A DNA stretch of 32,942 nt. Source: an uncultured Collinsella sp. (GTDB taxonomy: Bacteria; Actinomycetota; Coriobacteriia; Coriobacteriales; Coriobacteriaceae). The position numbers and the translations under genes are program-made. Of the stretch, positions 16,441-24,504 are shown piece by piece. Where the stretch lies: contig UQIC01000023.1 in the NCBI GenBank assembly GCA_900540985.1, forward strand, positions 1 to 32,942, written 5' to 3'. Position 1 is the first letter of the stretch. Every line of letters begins with the position of its first letter. Below the pieces are notes generated by a model, which worked only from the letters and a program-made list of their open reading frames with translations, ran no database searches and was not told where the DNA came from.

Positions 16441-18237
16441 TTAAAGCCTCTGGCACACCGTAGCCACATGCTGCCCATCAAAACCGAACCCCCAGCGTAT
16501 GCGACCCACGCCGGGGCGCGGTACACGGATTTCGTCGATGCCGCCGCGCTCTATGTCGAGTAGGGACTGCACGGCCAGCAATTCCAGGCCCAGCGCATCC
16601 ACACCGGGGTCATACATCATGTTGATCGTTATCAGCGGACGTTCATCGAGCATACCGATCGTATCGGCTATGTCGAACACGGCGCCCGTAGGAAAAACCT
16701 GGATGTCCCAGCGATCCGCGCCACACTTTCGCCTCGAGGCAGGATTGGCGTAGCCCGGCAATCCAAAGCAGAGCCCCTGCAAGAGCAGATGATATGGCGG
16801 CGGCGTATCTGGATCGGTCTCACCGATTCCCGCATCCCCCAGGATGCGGCCTAGCGCCTGCCTCACGGTATCCTCGTTCCCACGGCACAGCCCGTCGCGA
16901 AACGCATCGACGTCTCGAATGTCTTCGGCAGCGCACTCAAACCACTCAACAATCACTAGACGCAAGGCCTGGCGAAGCTCTTTATTGGGCAACCGCAAGG
17001 CACGGAGGCGATCGCCATGCTCTGGCTCCTCAGTCATATCCGTCGTGAGAAAACCGGACAGATATAGCGCTGTCCACATGCCATCGTCAGGCGAGACATC
17101 TGGCTCCGCAGTGCCCAAACAAAGCGGGACCTCAGCGCACCCATGGGCCTCGAGCAAATCGAACAAGACCGAAAGACGCTCGAGATTCCACCCGACAACT
17201 ACCCTACTCAGGCAATCGGCATATCCATACAGATCGGCACGCACGGGCGCCGTGCAGCCTCGGTCCAGAAAACCGATCACGCGCGCCGGACTCGAGCAAT
17301 AGGCCCTGCCAAACCGATACCCCTCGAGCCATTCACGCGCATCATCCAGATATTCCTCGCGCCCAGCATGATTCAAAAGAGTTTCGACCTCAGCATCCGA
17401 AAAACCGAAACATCGGTCACACCACGCCGACAGCGGCGTCGTCAGACAATACGAGCAGCCGCGCGAAGAAAGCGCCGCTTCAGCAGGGCCGGGACACTCC
17501 CCCATCAGACAAGCAAAGCGTAGCGAATGACCCGCGGCAGCAATGGCGTCAAACAGCACACGGTCAAGTAGTTCTGCCGGATCGGCGTCGGAAGCGTCCC
17601 TCGCGCTCGCACGGCGAGACCACGCCGTATCGTACCCATCAACGAGCAATACAACCTGCTCATCGCAGGCAATCTCCAGCAGCTCTATGAGCACACCGAG
17701 CACCGAGTCAACCTCGTCCGCGCTCGCCACGCCACGCGCGACGCGTTCGATGTGACGCACCTTATCTCGAGCTAAATCCGGAGCCTCCAAGAGCGCCAAC
17801 AATCGAGCGCACTCGCCCGAAAGGGCATCGCGCACGGCGCCGGCAACAGCGGGGCCACGCCTCGCAGCGCTAGAAAAGTCCAGCGATATCACCGGATAGC
17901 AAGCGTACTCATCCCGATAGCGCCCGCCGTCTGCATCCCAAATCTGAGCATCGGCAAACAAACGCTGACCAGCGCGACCGACCGCTGGACGCTCCAGAAA
18001 AGCCCTGAGCATCGACAAGTTCATGCTCTTGCCAAAACCCTCGGGTCGACAGCACACCACAACGGACGCGTCACAGTCCAACACATCGGCAATAAACATG
18101 GTCTTGTCAACCAGCACGCAGCAACCAAGTGCCTCCGCATAGTCGTGTATGCCAATGGGCAAAACCGCATCGTCGGCACAGCCGATCAAGCGCACGCCAA
18201 AGCCAGCAGCACAATCAACATTTGCCTGTTCAGACAC
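16441..18237 (-). CDS. AAA-ATPase-like protein with degenerate PD-(D/E)XK nuclease domain
   Basis: A 598-residue protein counted from GTG at 18237. A TTG at 18240 is equally possible. Both sit downstream of AGGGGG, and the frame remains open far upstream. The N-terminal part matches the AAA-ATPase-like family: VLVDKTMFIADVL, then RPEGFGKSMNLSMLRAF as P-loop (FGKS 68-71), then CYPVISLDFSSA and VVLLVDGYDTAW. The C-terminal part corresponds to the nuclease domain usually fused to it. D511 of the RxDI motif is kept, but the expected E-x-K strand reads LITIN (535-539), so catalysis is probably lost. The family is frequent and variable in gut anaerobes and has no agreed role. The gene stands alone, convergent with the glycosyltransferase at 15397. 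Confidence 0.8.
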   Translation of the reverse strand: MSEQANVDCAAGFGVRLIGCADDAVLPIGIHDYAEALGCCVLVDKTMFIADVLDCDASVVVCCRPEGFGKSMNLSMLRAFLERPAVGRAGQRLFADAQIWDADGGRYRDEYACYPVISLDFSSAARRGPAVAGAVRDALSGECARLLALLEAPDLARDKVRHIERVARGVASADEVDSVLGVLIELLEIACDEQVVLLVDGYDTAWSRRASARDASDADPAELLDRVLFDAIAAAGHSLRFACLMGECPGPAEAALSSRGCSYCLTTPLSAWCDRCFGFSDAEVETLLNHAGREEYLDDAREWLEGYRFGRAYCSSPARVIGFLDRGCTAPVRADLYGYADCLSRVVVGWNLERLSVLFDLLEAHGCAEVPLCLGTAEPDVSPDDGMWTALYLSGFLTTDMTEEPEHGDRLRALRLPNKELRQALRLVIVEWFECAAEDIRDVDAFRDGLCRGNEDTVRQALGRILGDAGIGETDPDTPPPYHLLLQGLCFGLPGYANPASRRKCGADRWDIQVFPTGAVFDIADTIGMLDERPLITINMMYDPGVDALGLELLAVQSLLDIERGGIDEIRVPRPGVGRIRWGFGFDGQHVATVCQRL

Positions 18238-18370
18238 CAAAACGTTCCCCCTAAATCGCAGCACGATGCCAATTGTAATGACCGCATCGCATGTACCGAT
18301 GTCGCCGCGCGAACATATCGGGCAACGGTAGCAACAAGAGGTGTGAGGGGGCACAACTAATCGTTGCACA

Positions 18371-18407
18371 ACAAAACGGGGCCCGACGCATTCGCACCGG
18401 ACCCCGT
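18371..18407 (-). terminator. Intrinsic terminator after the surface-anchored protein gene
   Basis: On the minus strand, ACGGGGTCCGG pairs with TCGGGCCCCGT (one G-T pair, 10-base loop), followed by TTTTGT. It lies about 33 bases past the stop at 18440. Confidence 0.8.
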
Positions 18408-18439
18408 CCCAATTCTTTAGTTATCTGGCAACTGAGAGG

Positions 18440-20212
18440 CTACTCCTCCGAGCCATCCTCCCCAGAAGCCCTCTTCTGCTGATCGAGCTTATGCTTACCA
18501 CTTACGATAGACGTAGCGCCCAGCGTGGCCAAGCTCGCACTGGCAAGGCTCGCCATCACAATCAGATCGCCTGTCTTGGGCATGTTTCCGCCCGAGGACT
18601 TGGTTGTGGTGGTCGTGGTGGTTGTAGTGGTCACCGTCTTGGAGTCATTTTGCTCTTGGACCTGGTTGTCGGTGTTGCCCTTGCTCTTGTCCTTCTCCTC
18701 AGATTCAGACTTCTTACCCTCGTCCTTCTTCTGAGCGAACTCGTCGCCCTTTTCCTCAGAGCGAGAGCTCTTATCGGATTCAACCTTCTCGGATGCCTCG
18801 TCCTTGGAGTCGCCCTTTGCAGCCTCAGCCTTTTCCGTGGAAGCCAGATCAGAGTTGTCCTTGTTCTGGGTCGAGCCGTTATTGACACCAGCCATCAGCG
18901 AAGAGCCCAGCGTAGAACCAAGCTGCTCGGAGAAAGAAGGCTTCTTGTCCGGCGAAGCAACGGGAGCGTCCGGCGCTTTATTCGAGTCGTCCTTGGAAGC
19001 ATCGGAATCAGGGGTTGCGTCAGAGCCGGAGCCGTTGTTAGAGCCGGTGTCAACGGACGAATCGCTCGAGCCGGTGGATGAGTTAGAGGTGTCAGCGTCG
19101 GTCGAACCAGAAGCGTCGCCGTCCGTATTGCCGGCAGAGCTTGAAGACGAATCGCCCGCAGCAGAGCCGTTCGAATCGGAGCCGTTCGAGGTAGAGCCGT
19201 CGTTGGTAGTGCCACCAGCAGAGCCATTACCGTCAGCATCGGTCGTGGGCGCATCCATCCTGTCATCGTTGACATCGTCACTCGAGCCGTCATTCGAATC
19301 AGGTGTCGGCGAGGGCGCCGGCGTAGGCTCGGGCTGCACGGGCGTCGCAGCGGCAGCCTCATCCTCGGCGATATAAGCCAAGCAGTCCTTCAGCTCATTC
19401 TTATAACGGTTCTTCCAGCCCTCATGATACTGGGGCTGGCTCGAATACTTGGTGGCGACATTGTTGACCACGCTATTGGAGAGCGCCGTCACAAACTCAC
19501 GGTCAGTCATATCATTAGAAAGATTCGCCCAGCGGAAGAAGTCCCTGCAGCCACCAGTGCCGCACATGTTGGTAATGCTCCACACCATGCCTTTGACGCA
19601 ATCGGCGCGGCCCGAAATATCAATACCCAGGCCGCTCTTGAGCCACGCCTCGGTCACCGCATAGTACGAGTTGTACGCATACGCATCCTGCAGAGCCGAA
19701 AACTCAGCAGGATCGGTGTTATAAGCACCCTGGAAGGCCTCCTGTGCAATACGGCCCAGCTCGGTAAGCTGGCCGTTCTCGTACATGGCATTGCTCGTGT
19801 TGGAAATCTCGCTGCCGCGATCAATCGCATCCTTGAGCATGCCGTACTTGGCAGAATCGTAGTTGTAAACCTGCTTCATAAACGGAATGAGCGACCAACG
19901 ACGGTCGAACTGGTAATAGCCCAGCGCGTTGTAGCCGTCACCATACGAAAAGCCCTGGTTATAGTTGCCATGGCTCTCATATTTGGTGAAGTACTTCATC
20001 TCGGGAGTCACGCTGACAAACGAGACACCCTGAACCGACCTTAACACGCCCGAGAAGGACTGTTGGGTGTAAAGGCCCTTATCGATATCGGTGGCATCCG
20101 AGGCAATGCCCGGCGTGGGCTCCTCGGCAGCGGCGGGTGCCGGCGCGGAAACGGCGCCAAACGAAAGCGCCAGCGTCAGGCCCGCGACAATAGCAGAATG
20201 CTTGGGCTGCAT
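18440..20212 (-). CDS. Sortase-anchored surface protein with lysozyme-like head
   Basis: A 590-residue exported protein. The signal peptide ends near residue 29 (APAPAAA). Residues 60-290 form a globular head. Its start, FTKYESHGNY (E79), then NALGYYQFDRRW, resembles the opening of lysozyme or transglycosylase folds, in which the Glu before Ser is catalytic. Residues 290-540 are a low-complexity stalk rich in Ser, Asp, Gly and Lys/Glu, ending in a run of Thr. NMPKTGD (543-549) is an LPXTG-type sortase motif with Met for Leu, followed by a hydrophobic stretch and a charged tail (KHKLDQQKR). The ATG has GGAGG at 5-base spacing. It is probably attached to peptidoglycan. The enzyme assignment of the head is tentative. 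Confidence 0.83.
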   Translation of the reverse strand: MQPKHSAIVAGLTLALSFGAVSAPAPAAAEEPTPGIASDATDIDKGLYTQQSFSGVLRSVQGVSFVSVTPEMKYFTKYESHGNYNQGFSYGDGYNALGYYQFDRRWSLIPFMKQVYNYDSAKYGMLKDAIDRGSEISNTSNAMYENGQLTELGRIAQEAFQGAYNTDPAEFSALQDAYAYNSYYAVTEAWLKSGLGIDISGRADCVKGMVWSITNMCGTGGCRDFFRWANLSNDMTDREFVTALSNSVVNNVATKYSSQPQYHEGWKNRYKNELKDCLAYIAEDEAAAATPVQPEPTPAPSPTPDSNDGSSDDVNDDRMDAPTTDADGNGSAGGTTNDGSTSNGSDSNGSAAGDSSSSSAGNTDGDASGSTDADTSNSSTGSSDSSVDTGSNNGSGSDATPDSDASKDDSNKAPDAPVASPDKKPSFSEQLGSTLGSSLMAGVNNGSTQNKDNSDLASTEKAEAAKGDSKDEASEKVESDKSSRSEEKGDEFAQKKDEGKKSESEEKDKSKGNTDNQVQEQNDSKTVTTTTTTTTTTKSSGGNMPKTGDLIVMASLASASLATLGATSIVSGKHKLDQQKRASGEDGSEE

Positions 20213-20282
20213 AAGATCCTCCCTGCATTGGTGTAGTTAAAGTTCAGTTTGCAAAGATAAAAATAAGTATTGCAGCTCGCCC

Positions 20283-20298
20283 GTTGTTGCACAACAAC
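20283..20298. repeat. Inverted repeat upstream of the surface-anchored gene
   Basis: GTTGTTG and CAACAAC flank a central CA, about 70 bases before the ATG at 20212. A further CAACAACC lies at 20313-20320. It may be an operator of the surface-protein gene or part of the sufR transcript end. No T-run is adjacent. Confidence 0.35.
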
Positions 20299-20351
20299 CC
20301 CTCGGTAAACGGCAACAACCCTCCGCGAAATCTTAAGGAATTGCGCTCAAC

Positions 20352-20783
20352 CTACAGCTTAATGTCAAAGTTGATTTCGGGGACGGCGGCCAGGTCGGCC
20401 AACGTCACGCCGTCGACGTACTTTTCGATCACATCGTCCAGGCCGCGCCAGAACTTGACGGTGGAACACAGGTCACTGCGGGCGCAGCTGTTGTCGATGC
20501 CATCGCACGCCACCGGAGCCGTGCTGCCCTCAACGGCACGCAAGATGTCGCCGGCACGCACCTCGGCCGGGTCCTTGGCCATCATGTAGCCGCCGCCCTT
20601 GCCACGCACACTCTTAAGCAGGTCCGCCTTCATAAGCGGACGCACCAGCTGCTCCAAATACTTTTGCGAGATATGCTCGCGGTCGGCGACCTCACGCAGG
20701 GCGATCTTGCCCTCGGCGTCACCAAGCGCTGCGATATAGATCATCAGTCGGAGGGCATAGCGGCCCTTAGAAGAAATGAGCAT
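20352..20783 (-). CDS. sufR: Rrf2 family Fe-S regulator (SufR/IscR type)
   Basis: A 143-residue transcription regulator starting at ATG 20783, with GGGAGG about six bases upstream. The opening MLISSKGRYALRLMIYIA and the winged-helix segment ISQKYLEQLVRPL...VRGKGGGYMMA define the Rrf2 family. C93, C100 and C106 sit where IscR holds its [2Fe-2S] cluster (spacing C-x6-C-x5-C, against C-x5-C-x5-C in IscR). It is divergent from the suf operon and separated from it by a dense set of repeated half-sites, so it very likely senses Fe-S status and controls both itself and suf. The name sufR is given by position. IscR-like naming would be equally fair. Confidence 0.9.
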   Translation of the reverse strand: MLISSKGRYALRLMIYIAALGDAEGKIALREVADREHISQKYLEQLVRPLMKADLLKSVRGKGGGYMMAKDPAEVRAGDILRAVEGSTAPVACDGIDNSCARSDLCSTVKFWRGLDDVIEKYVDGVTLADLAAVPEINFDIKL

Positions 20784-20803
20784 ACCTACCCTCCCATCGC
20801 ATC

Positions 20804-20878
20804 TGGGACAACATAACCAGCTTTGTTTGTCCCAAATCTTAAGTAAATGGGACAAACACAACAGGTTATTTTGTCCCA
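20804..20878. promoter_or_regulatory. Four half-sites TGGGACAA/TTGTCCCA: probable Rrf2 operator
   Basis: Exact 8-base half-sites occur at 20804-20811 (TGGGACAA), 20827-20834 (TTGTCCCA), 20848-20855 (TGGGACAA) and 20871-20878 (TTGTCCCA). Starts are 23, 21 and 23 bases apart and orientation alternates, so all lie about two helical turns apart on one DNA face. They fill the space between sufR and the suf promoter region. Binding by the adjacent Rrf2 protein is inferred. Confidence 0.7.
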
Positions 20879-20899
20879 GAATTTGAAAAGTCGAGTGGA

Positions 20900-20943
20900 T
20901 TAGTCGGGTTTTCCCTTGACTAACGCCGAACCCATAGTAACTT
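20900..20943 (+). promoter_or_regulatory. Candidate suf promoter with overlapping inverted repeat
   Basis: TTGACT (20916-20921) and TAACTT (20938-20943), 16 bases apart, could form a promoter about 65 bases before the sufC start; the -10 is weak. TTAGTC (20900-20905) and GACTAA (20918-20923) make a perfect inverted repeat spanning the -35, a second possible operator unlike the TGGGACAA sites. Confidence 0.4.
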
Positions 20944-21007
20944 TATTCCGAGAAGATTCCTAGGGTTTAGTACACCTATGAGTACACCATATACAGAGAG
21001 GGACAGC

Positions 21008-21808
21008 ATGAGCGCAAATCCGCTGCTTTCCATCGAAGGTCTGACCGCCTCCGTGGACGAGAAGACCATCCTCCACAACGTCAACCTCAACGTCGCCGCC
21101 GGCGAGACCCACGTTCTGATGGGACCCAACGGCGCCGGCAAGTCCACCCTCGGCCACCTGGTCATGGGCGACCCCGTCTACACGGTCAACGACGGCCGCA
21201 TCGTCTTTGACGGCCAGGACATCACCGAGCTCACCACCGACAAGCGCTCGCGCGCCGGCCTGTTCCTGAGCTTCCAGGCCCCGGTCGAGATTCCGGGCGT
21301 GCCGCTGTCGAGCTTTTTGCGCGCCAGCATCGCCGGCCGCCCCGGCCTGGAGATGAAGGGCAAGGAGTTCCGCCGTCGCGTCAAGGAGCTCGCGGCCGAG
21401 CTCAACATGGATACCGCCTACCTCAACCGCGAGCTGGGCGTGGGCTTCTCGGGCGGCGAGAAGAAGAAGGTCGAGATGCTCCAGCTTCTGCTGCTGCAGC
21501 CCAAGCTCGCCATCCTGGACGAGACCGACTCGGGCTTGGACGTCGACGCCCTGTCCACCGTCAGCCACGGCATGGACGCCTACCGCAAGAGCTGCGACGG
21601 CTCCATGCTCATCATCACGCACAACACGCGCATCTTGGAGCACCTGAATGTCGACCGCGTCCACGTTATGGTCAAGGGCCACATCGTGCGCGAGGACGAC
21701 GCCTCGCTCATCCCCTGGATCGACAAGAACGGTTTTGAGACCTTCGAGCGCGAGGCCGCCGAGCAGCGCGCCCAGGCCGAGGCCGCCGCTGCCGAGCAGC
21801 AGGCGTAA
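21008..21808 (+). CDS. sufC: SUF system ATPase SufC
   Basis: A 266-residue ABC-type ATPase of the SufBCD scaffold that builds Fe-S clusters in the cytoplasm. Walker A GPNGAGKST (39-47), the Q-loop in LSFQAPVEIPG, the signature FSGGEKKK (147-154) and Walker B LAILDETDSGLD (167-178) are all intact. The internal ATG at 21008 is chosen because family members begin at this point and AGAGGG lies five bases upstream. An ATG 30 bases earlier is possible but lacks a well-placed site. It is first in sufCBDSU, transcribed away from sufR, and twelve bases separate it from sufB. Confidence 0.95.
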   Translation: MSANPLLSIEGLTASVDEKTILHNVNLNVAAGETHVLMGPNGAGKSTLGHLVMGDPVYTVNDGRIVFDGQDITELTTDKRSRAGLFLSFQAPVEIPGVPLSSFLRASIAGRPGLEMKGKEFRRRVKELAAELNMDTAYLNRELGVGFSGGEKKKVEMLQLLLLQPKLAILDETDSGLDVDALSTVSHGMDAYRKSCDGSMLIITHNTRILEHLNVDRVHVMVKGHIVREDDASLIPWIDKNGFETFEREAAEQRAQAEAAAAEQQA

Positions 21809-21820
21809 AGGGGCAACGCA

Positions 21821-23233
21821 ATGACCAAGAACCGCACCGAGGTCGCGGACATCGACCGCAGCCTCTACGACTTCACCTATGGCGAGGAGGGATTCGAGCG
21901 CCTCGACGCCGGTATCACGCCCGACATCGTGCGCGAGATCAGCGCCAAAAAGGACGAGCCGCAGTGGATGCTCGATCTGCGTCTCAAGTCCCTCGAGATC
22001 TTCAATCGTTTTCCCGACCCGACGTGGGGCCCCTCCATCGAGGGCCTGGACATGGATAACATCGTCACCTACGTCAAGCCCAACACCGACCAAAAGCACG
22101 ACTGGGAGTCGGTGCCTGACGACATCAAGAACACCTTTGAGCGCCTGGGCATTCCCGAGGCCGAGCGCAGCTACCTGGCAGGCGTCGGCGCGCAGTACGA
22201 CTCCGAGCTCGTCTACCACAACATGCAGGACACCGCCTCCAAGATGGGCATCGTCTACTCCGGCATCGAGGAGGCCCTGCACGACCCGCAGTGGGAGCCG
22301 CTCATCCACGAGAAGTTTATGACGCTCATCCCGCCCACCGACCACAAGTTTGCGGCCCTGCACGGCGCCGTATGGTCGGGCGGCTCGTTTGTCTACGTGC
22401 CCAAGGGCACCAAGTTGGACTTCCCGCTGCAGAGCTACTTCCGCCTTAACGCCAAGGGCGCCGGCCAGTTTGAGCACACGCTTATCATCGTCGAGGACGA
22501 CGCTGACCTGCACTTTATCGAGGGCTGCTCCGCGCCCAAGTACAACGTAGCCAACCTCCACGCCGGCGCCGTCGAGCTCTTTGTGGGCAAGCGCGCCCAC
22601 CTGCGCTACTCGACCATCGAGAACTGGTCCAAGAACATGTACAACCTCAACACCAAGCGTGCGCGCGTGGACGAGGATGGCGACATCGAGTGGATCAGCG
22701 GCTCCTTCGGCAGCCACGTGGGCTACCTCTACCCCATGAGCGTGCTCAACGGACGCCGCGCCCGCTCGAGCTTTACCGGCATTACCTTTGCCGGCGCCGG
22801 CCAGAACCTAGATACCGGCTGCAAGGTCGTGCTCAACGCGCCCGATACCTCGGCAACCGTCGAGACCAAGGGCATCTCCAAGAGCGGCGGCATCCAGACC
22901 TTCCGCAGCTCCATCGTGGCCACGCCCAAGGCCGAGGGTTCCAAGGCAACCGTGAGCTGCCAGTCGCTCATGCTCGACGACCAGAGCCGCTCCGACACCA
23001 TCCCCGCCATGGACATCCGCGCCAAGAACGTCGACATCGGCCACGAGGCCACCATCGGCCGCATCGGCGACGATAAGGTGTTCTACCTGATGAGCCGCGG
23101 TATCTCGGAGGAAGAAGCCCGTACCATGATCGTCAACGGCTTTGCCAACCCGGTCTCCAAGGAGCTGCCGCTGGAGTACGCCGTCGAGATGAACAACCTG
23201 ATCAAGCTCGAGATGGAAGGAGCGATCGGATAA
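21821..23233 (+). CDS. sufB: Fe-S assembly scaffold SufB
   Basis: A 470-residue core subunit of SufBCD, which with SufC and SufD assembles and hands over Fe-S clusters. The long beta-helix segment (residues 170-440) is typical. C380 in VSCQSLMLDDQS matches the position of the cluster/persulfide-accepting cysteine of SufB proteins, followed by the conserved IGHEATIGRIGDDKVFYL. Length is normal. Its TAA overlaps the sufD ATG by one base (TAATG), so the two are translationally coupled. Confidence 0.96.
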   Translation: MTKNRTEVADIDRSLYDFTYGEEGFERLDAGITPDIVREISAKKDEPQWMLDLRLKSLEIFNRFPDPTWGPSIEGLDMDNIVTYVKPNTDQKHDWESVPDDIKNTFERLGIPEAERSYLAGVGAQYDSELVYHNMQDTASKMGIVYSGIEEALHDPQWEPLIHEKFMTLIPPTDHKFAALHGAVWSGGSFVYVPKGTKLDFPLQSYFRLNAKGAGQFEHTLIIVEDDADLHFIEGCSAPKYNVANLHAGAVELFVGKRAHLRYSTIENWSKNMYNLNTKRARVDEDGDIEWISGSFGSHVGYLYPMSVLNGRRARSSFTGITFAGAGQNLDTGCKVVLNAPDTSATVETKGISKSGGIQTFRSSIVATPKAEGSKATVSCQSLMLDDQSRSDTIPAMDIRAKNVDIGHEATIGRIGDDKVFYLMSRGISEEEARTMIVNGFANPVSKELPLEYAVEMNNLIKLEMEGAIG

Positions 23234-24504
23234 TGAAACAGACCACGAACACCGCTGCTACCACCCTTGAGCAGGTCAATGCGATGCCGGCTGCCACATG
23301 GGGCTGGCTGAAGATAAACCAGACCAAGCTCGAGCTCTCTGACGAGCTTGCCGCCGCTCCCGCCGAGACCGTTAAGGTTGAGGGCTTGGACGAGCAGTTT
23401 GCTGGCGTGGCAGACGCGTTCGACGCCGCCATGGACGCCATGGCCGAGCGCTTCCCCGAGCGCCGCGCCTCCGCCCCTGGCGATGCCGCCGACCGCGCCC
23501 GCATCACGCCCGAGACCGAGCTCGACGTGCCCGCCACCTCCGTCTACCAGGCCGGTGCCATTAAGCTGGAGGAGGAGCTCTCCCCCGCTGAGGCCTTCGA
23601 GACTGGCATGGGCGAGGCTGCCTACACCTACTTGGCCGACCACGCCACCAAGCGCATCGTCATCGATGTGCCCGCATACAAGCACGCCACGGTTACCGTG
23701 CGCGTGAGCGGTGTCGATGCAGCCGCGGCCATCGCCGCCATCGACGTCGTCGCCCGTCCCCAGTCGACGCTCGATCTGCTTATTGCCCTGGACTCTCCCG
23801 TTGCCGGCCAAGGCGTCGTGGGATCCGTGCTACGCGTGTGCGCCCACGAGTACGCCACCGTCAACGTGACCTGCACGCAGACGCTCGACGATAGCTGGAT
23901 CGCGCTCGACGACACCGGCCTGTTCCTGGACGAGGGCGCGCGCGTCAACGTGCAGCACACCGTCCTGGGTGCCGGCGCCAGCGCCACCGGCCTTGCCGGC
24001 GACCTGCTGGGCGATACCGCCAAGGTCACCATCGATACTGACTACCTGGGCGCCCGAGAGCAGGTGCGCGACTTTAACTACGAGCTGCGCCACCGCGGTC
24101 GCAAGACCGAGTGCGAGATCGACGCCAACGGCGTACTGACCGGCACGTCCAAGAAGGTCTACCGCGGCACCATCGACCTCGTGCACGGCTGCAAGGGTGC
24201 CGTCGGCACCGAGCGCGAAACCGTGCTGTTGGCCAACAAGGGCGTCGACAACAAGACCGTCCCCGTCATTCTCTGCGACGAGGACGACGTTGCCGGCAAC
24301 CACGGCGCCACCATCGGTCACGTCCGCGACGAGCAACTGTTCTACCTCGCCTGCCGAGGCCTTGACCAAAACGCCGCCGAGGACCTGTTCATCCGCGCCA
24401 AGCTGGAGGACGCCGCGCTTTCCGCGACCGACGAGCGCACCCGCGCCGCCGTCGTCCGCCTGGGCAACAACCTGATCGACAACTTTGAAGAGGAGCTCGC
24501 ATGA
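23233..24504 (+). CDS. sufD: Fe-S assembly scaffold SufD
   Basis: A 423-residue partner of SufB. The beta-helix C-terminal half contains VAGNHGATIGHV with H357, matching the SufD histidine thought to bind the nascent cluster opposite the SufB cysteine. The N-terminal half is less conserved and Ala/Glu-rich, as usual for SufD. The ATG overlaps the sufB stop and its own stop overlaps the sufS start (ATGA), so the operon is tightly packed. It acts in the SufBC2D complex in the cytoplasm. Confidence 0.93.
   Translation: MKQTTNTAATTLEQVNAMPAATWGWLKINQTKLELSDELAAAPAETVKVEGLDEQFAGVADAFDAAMDAMAERFPERRASAPGDAADRARITPETELDVPATSVYQAGAIKLEEELSPAEAFETGMGEAAYTYLADHATKRIVIDVPAYKHATVTVRVSGVDAAAAIAAIDVVARPQSTLDLLIALDSPVAGQGVVGSVLRVCAHEYATVNVTCTQTLDDSWIALDDTGLFLDEGARVNVQHTVLGAGASATGLAGDLLGDTAKVTIDTDYLGAREQVRDFNYELRHRGRKTECEIDANGVLTGTSKKVYRGTIDLVHGCKGAVGTERETVLLANKGVDNKTVPVILCDEDDVAGNHGATIGHVRDEQLFYLACRGLDQNAAEDLFIRAKLEDAALSATDERTRAAVVRLGNNLIDNFEEELA

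Noticed and set aside
18363..20297. 12-base direct repeat GTTGCACAACAA flanking the surface-anchored gene (18363 and 20286)
   Set aside because: 12-base matches are expected by chance several times in a window this size, and neither copy is at a convincing element end.
20960..22717. 585-codon open frame on the minus strand opposite sufC and sufB
   Set aside because: High-GC shadow. The plus strand carries clear SufC and SufB; the minus product is Val/Ala/Gly/His/Leu-rich with no family pattern.
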